Origin: an uncultured Anaerolineaceae bacterium
GTDB lineage: Bacteria; Chloroflexota; Anaerolineae; Promineifilales; Promineifilaceae
Reading direction: 5' to 3'
Assembly (NCBI GenBank): GCA_937967805.1
Contig: CALBTC010000217.1
Span: forward strand, 1-11,770
Length of the DNA: 11,770 nt
The notes beneath the pieces are model-generated. The model did no database searches and was not told where the DNA came from. It worked only from the letters and a program-made list of their open reading frames with translations. Below, one piece after another: positions 9,601-11,770 of this stretch. The first letter of the stretch is position 1. Each line of letters starts with the position of its first letter. A program made the position numbers and the translations under genes.

Positions 9601-10219
9601 GGGGGCCATCAATCCCGACGCGCCCGAAGAGTACCAGGAAACCCAGGACCGCCACGACTTCCTCACCGAGCAGATGGATGATTTGAATGAAACAGAGGAA
9701 CGGCTGCGCAAGGTGATCGCGGAGCTGGACGACCTGACCAGCCGCGCCTTTGCCGAAACGGTGGACAAAGTGAACGCCGTTTTTGGCGCAACGTTTACCC
9801 AGCTTTTTGGCGGCGGCGCCGGCCGGCTGGTGCTCACCGACCCCGACGACCTGACAATCAGCGGCGTGGATATCATTGCCCGGCTGCCCAACCGGCGGGA
9901 GCAGGGGTTAGGCTTACTCTCCGGCGGCGAACGGTCGCTAACGGCCGCAGCCCTCATCTTCTCTCTGCTTAAGGTCTCCCCCACCCCGTTCTGCGTCATG
10001 GATGAGGTGGATGCCGCCCTGGACGAAGCCAACATCAACCGCTTCCGCCAAGAACTGCGCGATTTAAGCCTGGAGACGCAAATCATCGTCATCACCCACA
10101 ACCGGGGCACGGTGCAGGCGGCGCAAACCATCTACGGCATCAGCATGGGCTCAGACAGCGCCAGTCAGGCTATCTCCATCAAGCCGGAAGAGTACATCAA
10201 GCAGCCGGAGTTAATTTGA
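6668..10219 (+). CDS. smc: Chromosome segregation protein SMC
   Basis: This is a complete SMC ATPase of 1183 residues, the usual bacterial length. SMC forms a ring-shaped homodimer that organises and helps segregate the nucleoid, normally with ScpA and ScpB, whose genes are not in this window. The N-terminal head starts with the typical MRLKKLVLQGYKTFA and has Walker A GPNGSGKSN at 31-39 and a Q-loop residue Q51 (WVLGEQ). Long Gln/Arg/Glu-rich coiled coils span about 170-500 and 660-970, flanking a hinge domain at about 507-660. The C-terminal head has MGAINPDAPEEYQE from 978, the signature LSGGE at 1084-1088, Walker B FCVMDEVDAALDEAN from 1108 with D1112 and E1113, and the switch histidine H1144 (ITHNR). 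All catalytic motifs are intact. The start matches the family N-terminus. Six ACGGCCGT palindromes lie within the hinge and coil region and none in the head-coding parts. Confidence 0.98.
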   Translation: MRLKKLVLQGYKTFASKTEFVFDEGITAIVGPNGSGKSNIADAVRWVLGEQSYSTLRGKRTIDMIFAGSQSRPRAGMAQAILTLDNSDGWLPIDYSEVEIGRRAHRSGENEYILNGQKVRLKDITDLLATSGLAERTYTIIGQGLVDQALSLRAEERRALFEEAAGINHYKTRRAETLRRLQETQRNLQRVHDILAEIGPRLTSLKRQATRAQNYEQISVDLQNLLRIWYGYRWEQAKREIRRARETAASSEKTWQASRQKMRVQQENADDLRRRIHRLQQQVSDTQNKRDELRDQLETARRQVAIMQERRESVQRRLQELELELPPLSQQQEAAAAELAAATAELTTAQASLIEAREQLEQFNANFQTQQATINKWQSELQSSVQTQRSTQNRLAQMQGQLNQLREQLHEQSAVQPSQDDAETVQLQTEIGKLTAVLTTAQQKADDLRQKRSDLQIQRQEHIQELKNLRRDLRDQEQQLGRQQKELARLEAQTEMLDQMRRKETAVPDNIKILGNLASILTIPAQHRQAIEAALQTRLGTLLLPDEAALWQLLAEREPDAALAVAVADSLHPTASPKVGGNGAIAWADSIVKYDKQFAPLVQLLLGRVLLVDEVKTAVSLAKTLPPGYAAAAPDGTVAHSGGLIELVSQSAQDSLLAREETWREAQQKLAEKKEEVAGVETAVAEQQVIIQAKQDAVDMLNSEEQRRIQLINEASQHVSQVQRELDRQKQQQAFIERQQTAQAEATARLQTRIDTLAAQAEKDEEELVRLETAVTHARAQLDSLPVAEAQQQREVLRQNIGAEQTIVDGRRAVVDSRRATLNQVEQQLNRLKERQAALQQQQAELAQNKHEQNRIQLQEQMNELDAQLGPMKTRLAELQAELEKVEEETAVSQKEAHDHETIYTQSKIAYSQQQSAIEGLQERIKTDLGIVALHYDEDQTGPTPLPISGVQALPQVTELPDDIEETIHNYRGQMQRMGAINPDAPEEYQETQDRHDFLTEQMDDLNETEERLRKVIAELDDLTSRAFAETVDKVNAVFGATFTQLFGGGAGRLVLTDPDDLTISGVDIIARLPNRREQGLGLLSGGERSLTAAALIFSLLKVSPTPFCVMDEVDAALDEANINRFRQELRDLSLETQIIVITHNRGTVQAAQTIYGISMGSDSASQAISIKPEEYIKQPELI

Positions 10220-10248
10220 CAAGGTGACGGGGTGACAAGGTGATGGGT
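10217..10248 (+). repeat. 16-base tandem repeat overlapping the smc stop codon
   Basis: There are two adjacent 16-base units, TGACAAGGTGACGGGG (10217-10232) and TGACAAGGTGATGGGT (10233-10248), differing at two positions. The first unit includes the smc stop codon TGA. An ACGGCCGT palindrome follows at 10251. It shares the word GTGATGGGTGA with the palindrome after the upstream cyclase gene. Confidence 0.7.
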
Positions 10249-10289
10249 GAACGGCCGTTTCAATAATAATCAGTTGAAAATCATTTGAT

Positions 10290-10583
10290 ATGATAAAAGC
10301 AACAAATAAACAAAAGCGGGGCTTTATAGCTGTCAGTTTGTTAGTTGTCGTTGGCTGTCTTTGCGGCTTGATTTTTGCTGCACCCAAGAGGATTGATATT
10401 CTAAATATTGGACAAGGACGTTTTATTGTTCTCTTTGACGATTGGTATGAAATTGATTCCTGTCTACGAGTGTTTCAAGTCAGGGAAAACTTTTTTCAGG
10501 TCCGTAACGGCTGTGTGGATCTTTTTGAGAGGTTAAAGACGGGTAACCCAGAACTGCAAATGCCTGATTACTGGCAACAATAG
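10290..10583 (+). CDS. Small membrane-anchored hypothetical protein
   Basis: This 97-residue protein belongs to no family I recognise. A short basic start (MIKATNKQKR) precedes one hydrophobic segment at about 11-31 (GFIAVSLLVVVGCLCGLIFA). This could be a signal anchor or an uncleaved signal peptide. Cysteines 22 and 24 sit inside it, and a lipobox there is not convincing. The remainder is a small soluble domain of about 65 residues with two further cysteines (C53 and C70). The gene is clearly richer in A and T than its neighbours and contains no ACGGCCGT copy, which hints at recent acquisition. The Shine-Dalgarno is weak. It starts 70 bases after smc and is followed by a probable terminator. 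It could also be a decayed remnant of a larger gene. Confidence 0.6.
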   Translation: MIKATNKQKRGFIAVSLLVVVGCLCGLIFAAPKRIDILNIGQGRFIVLFDDWYEIDSCLRVFQVRENFFQVRNGCVDLFERLKTGNPELQMPDYWQQ

Positions 10584-10599
10584 TATCCTGGATGAGGCA

Positions 10600-10641
10600 C
10601 GGCGTCGGTGCATGTATGCCCAGCCGCGCCGCTTGTTTTTT
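10600..10641 (+). terminator. Probable rho-independent terminator
   Basis: CGGCG (10600-10604), a bulged T and CGG (10606-10608) can pair with CCGCGCCG (10624-10631). This gives an 8-bp GC stem with a 15-base loop. CTTG and six T's follow (10636-10641). It lies 17 bases after the stop of the small membrane protein and would separate it, and possibly smc, from the toxin-antitoxin pair. The bulge and long loop weaken the call. Confidence 0.5.
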
Positions 10642-10664
10642 CTCCCACAAAATCAGCTTGCCTC

Positions 10665-10679
10665 AAGTGCCTGGCACTT
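10665..10679. repeat. 15-base perfect palindrome AAGTGCC-T-GGCACTT
   Basis: Two 7-base arms flank a single central T. It lies between the terminator and the toxin-antitoxin promoter region and is not followed by a T-run. It could be a dispersed repeat or a protein site; nothing in the window decides this. Confidence 0.5.
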
Positions 10680-10729
10680 CTGCTAAAATCCCTCTTGCCA
10701 GCCACCCATTTACAGTTTACACTTTATTC

Positions 10730-10746
10730 AGCTAAACATTTTAGCT
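10730..10746. promoter_or_regulatory. Probable autoregulatory operator of the toxin-antitoxin pair
   Basis: This is a perfect 7-bp inverted repeat, AGCTAAA-CAT-TTTAGCT, ending 14 bases before the antitoxin ATG. Two possible -35 boxes TTTACA (10709-10714 and 10716-10721) lie just upstream, so the repeat would cover the -10 region. Phd/YefM antitoxins commonly repress their own promoter by binding such short palindromes. The link to this protein is inference. Confidence 0.5.
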
Positions 10747-10749
10747 AAT

Positions 10750-10754
10750 GGAGG
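10750..10754 (+). promoter_or_regulatory. Strong Shine-Dalgarno for the antitoxin
   Basis: GGAGG lies six bases before the ATG at 10761. It is the only strong ribosome-binding site seen in this window. It fits the usual need to make more antitoxin than toxin, because the overlapping toxin start has no comparable site. Confidence 0.75.
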
Positions 10755-10760
10755 TAAATT

Positions 10761-11051
10761 ATGCGGCCAAAAACAGTCAGCGCAACAGACGCTAAGAATC
10801 GTTTTGGTGGTATGCTGCGTGAAGTGAATCAAACAGATGAGCCGATTGTGGTAGAGCGGGACGGCAAGCCCGTGGCGGTTATCCTTAGCATGGACGCCTA
10901 TGAACGGCTGTTGCCCAAGGAACGGCCGTTAACCCGCAAAGAATCCCAAGCCTCCTACGCCTTTGGTCTATGGGCAAATCGGGATGATATCAATGAAGCG
11001 TGGCTGGCAGACGGCCGTTCCCGTTGGGAAAGTCAGTGGTCCGATGAGTAA
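10761..11051 (+). CDS. Type II antitoxin, Phd/YefM family
   Basis: This protein has 96 residues. The N-terminal part, with VSATDAKNRFGGMLREV, PIVVERDGKPVAVILSMDAYERL, is the Phd/YefM fold that dimerises and binds DNA. The charged, less conserved C-terminal third (about 50-96) would wrap around and inhibit the toxin. The start is fixed by the GGAGG six bases upstream and by the family N-terminus. The stop codon overlaps the toxin start by 8 bases (ATGAGTAA), so the two are translated together. The inverted repeat just upstream is the probable target for self-repression. Two ACGGCCGT palindromes fall inside the gene, read as RP and GR, both in the C-terminal half where sequence is least constrained. 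Confidence 0.92.
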   Translation: MRPKTVSATDAKNRFGGMLREVNQTDEPIVVERDGKPVAVILSMDAYERLLPKERPLTRKESQASYAFGLWANRDDINEAWLADGRSRWESQWSDE

Positions 11052-11436
11052 TCTCACTTACCTCTTCGACACCAACGCCCTCATTGACATCTATCGGGGT
11101 CGCCAGCGCATCAAACCCACATTTGACGAGCTGATTGCAGGCGACATTCAGGGCTGCATCTCCGTCATCACTGAAGCAGAGCTGTGGCGCGGCCTGCGCC
11201 CCGGCGAATTAGACACGCACAACGCCCTCATCGAACAGTTCACCGTACTCCCCCTCAACTCTGAAGTTGCTCGGCTGGCAGGCAGCTGGATGGCCCAATT
11301 TGATAACGCCGGACTCGGCTGGATGGACGCCTTCATTGCCGCATCTGCCAAATTGGCCAACATGCCCCTCCTCACGCGCGACAGCCGGTTGGCCTCCCTT
11401 CTGAAAAAAGAACTCACCTTTGTGGTTTATGACTGA
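11044..11436 (+). CDS. PIN-domain toxin, VapC-like ribonuclease
   Basis: This protein has 130 residues and is essentially a single PIN domain, a Mg-dependent RNase fold. The four acidic residues expected in the active site are present: D9 (FDTNALID), E46 (TEAELWRG), D95 (WMDAFIAA) and D113 (TRDSRL). It is therefore predicted to be active, cutting RNA when not bound by the antitoxin. The start ATG at 11044 overlaps the antitoxin stop. A longer in-frame opening from 10963 exists but would put 27 extra residues before the conserved LFDTN strand, so I prefer 11044. There is no clear Shine-Dalgarno, so expression probably depends on coupling to the antitoxin. Which RNA it cuts cannot be read from the sequence. 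Confidence 0.92.
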   Translation: MSNLTYLFDTNALIDIYRGRQRIKPTFDELIAGDIQGCISVITEAELWRGLRPGELDTHNALIEQFTVLPLNSEVARLAGSWMAQFDNAGLGWMDAFIAASAKLANMPLLTRDSRLASLLKKELTFVVYD

Positions 11437-11770
11437 ATGAACCTGGAATCCTTCAGGACGGTGTGTTTGCCAAAGAAAAAGAGTTTGAGGAGATGGTTTC
11501 ACCTTTATTTTTTGGGGATATTTCTGTTGGGAGCAGCTTGCCAGGCGTCTCCGCTGCGGACGCCAACGGTTGTTGCTTCTTTGCCAACAGCCACGAACCA
11601 ACTTTTTTCGGCTACGGCCGTTCCCTCCACCACCACAACCACCACCAATCCCACACCCTTAGCCACAACACCACCGCCGGCCACGGCCGTTTCCCCCACC
11701 ACCACCCCCACACCTGAACCAAGCGCCACGATACGGCCGTATCCCACCCTTGACTTCACCGTGGCCACAC
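11437..11770 (+). CDS. Putative lipoprotein with Thr/Pro-rich linker, N-terminal part only
   Basis: An open frame begins with ATG at 11437, directly after the toxin stop (TGAATG), and leaves the window at the right edge after 111 codons. A basic stretch KKKSLRRW (13-20) is followed by a hydrophobic run FHLYFLGIFLLGAA and C35, which fits the prokaryotic lipoprotein pattern with LGAAC at 31-35. Residues from about 40 on are a low-complexity Thr/Pro/Ala linker, including a run of six Thr, of the kind that holds a surface domain away from the membrane; that domain lies beyond the window. An alternative start is TTG at 11467, eight bases after AGGA, which would give a more typical 24-residue signal peptide. 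Overlapping frames in this stretch are His-rich or Val/Gly-rich shadows. Three ACGGCCGT copies fall within 127 bases, two read as TAV. The domain function is unknown. Confidence 0.7.
   Translation, partial: MNLESFRTVCLPKKKSLRRWFHLYFLGIFLLGAACQASPLRTPTVVASLPTATNQLFSATAVPSTTTTTTNPTPLATTPPPATAVSPTTTPTPEPSATIRPYPTLDFTVAT

Larger units (their letters stand above)
1040..11740. repeat. Dispersed 8-base palindrome ACGGCCGT, 22 exact copies
   Basis: Exact copies start at 1040, 1395, 3169, 3323, 3898, 4261, 4573, 5173, 5435, 6586, 7970, 8180, 8516, 8711, 9093, 9335, 10251, 10922, 11011, 11614, 11683 and 11733. Near copies with the last base changed (ACGGCCGC or ACGGCCGA) start at 1550, 2134, 3412, 5149, 7406 and 9941. 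Twenty lie in genes and two between genes. Flanks often extend the symmetry, with GGA or GGAAA before and TCCC or TTCCC after. The count was made by eye and could be off by one or two. Confidence 0.9.

Noticed and set aside
9011..9655. A 214-codon antisense open frame within smc
   Set aside because: It lies entirely opposite SMC coiled-coil coding sequence, with a Leu/Gly/Val-rich product and no motif.
11463..11717. His-rich open frame on the plus strand, and a Val/Gly-rich minus-strand frame at 11505-11768
   Set aside because: Both are other frames of the Thr/Pro-rich lipoprotein linker, whose frame alone has a coherent basic start, hydrophobic run and lipobox cysteine.
1040..11740. The repeated ACGGCCGT motif as a CRISPR array or transposon ends
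   Set aside because: Copies are irregularly spaced over 11 kb, are only 8 bases long, lie mostly inside intact genes, and no target duplications, cas genes or transposase are present.
1..11770. tRNA, rRNA, insertion sequences or phage attachment sites
   Set aside because: No cloverleaf-like sequence, rRNA segment, transposase motif or flanking direct repeat was recognised on either strand.

Overview
The window looks like a chromosomal segment of a GC-moderate, environmental bacterium. The best guess is Chloroflexota (Anaerolineae-like). This rests on the mix of very large cyclase-STAND ATPase-TPR regulators, a Thr/Pro-rich lipoprotein, a Phd/PIN toxin-antitoxin pair and a heavily iterated short palindrome. 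No rRNA or marker gene fixes the taxonomy, so this is inference.

Layout. Positions 1-6407 (minus strand) hold two tandem paralogues. Each has an N-terminal helical segment, a class III nucleotide cyclase domain, a STAND/AAA ATPase module and a C-terminal helical-repeat (TPR-like) region. The upstream one (2904-6407) is complete; the downstream one (1-2835) runs off the left edge. They are 68 bases apart and are probably co-transcribed. A 260-base divergent promoter region (6408-6667) with a 37-base dyad separates them from a complete smc gene (6668-10219, plus strand). After smc come a short GTGA-rich tandem repeat, an AT-rich small membrane-anchored protein (10290-10583), a probable terminator, a Phd/YefM-type antitoxin and a PIN-domain toxin overlapping by 8 bases (10761-11436), and the start of a lipoprotein gene (11437 to the right edge). 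No gene-free stretch exceeds 300 bases.

How the genes may work together. The two cyclase domains are degenerate in complementary ways. The 2904-6407 product keeps both metal-binding aspartates (D58, D102) but has lost the transition-state Asn/Arg pair (T183, Q187). The 1-2835 product has lost the aspartates (N65, E109) but keeps Lys105, Asn193 and Arg197. This is the division of labour seen between C1 and C2 of mammalian adenylyl cyclases, and it suggests an obligate heterodimeric cyclase with one composite active site, gated by two STAND ATPase modules. smc acts in chromosome organisation and has no evident link to the cyclases. The toxin-antitoxin pair is an independent module.

A second genome-scale signal is the 8-base palindrome ACGGCCGT. 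By eye I count 22 exact copies in 11.8 kb, where well under one is expected. It behaves like the cyanobacterial HIP1 element but has a different sequence.
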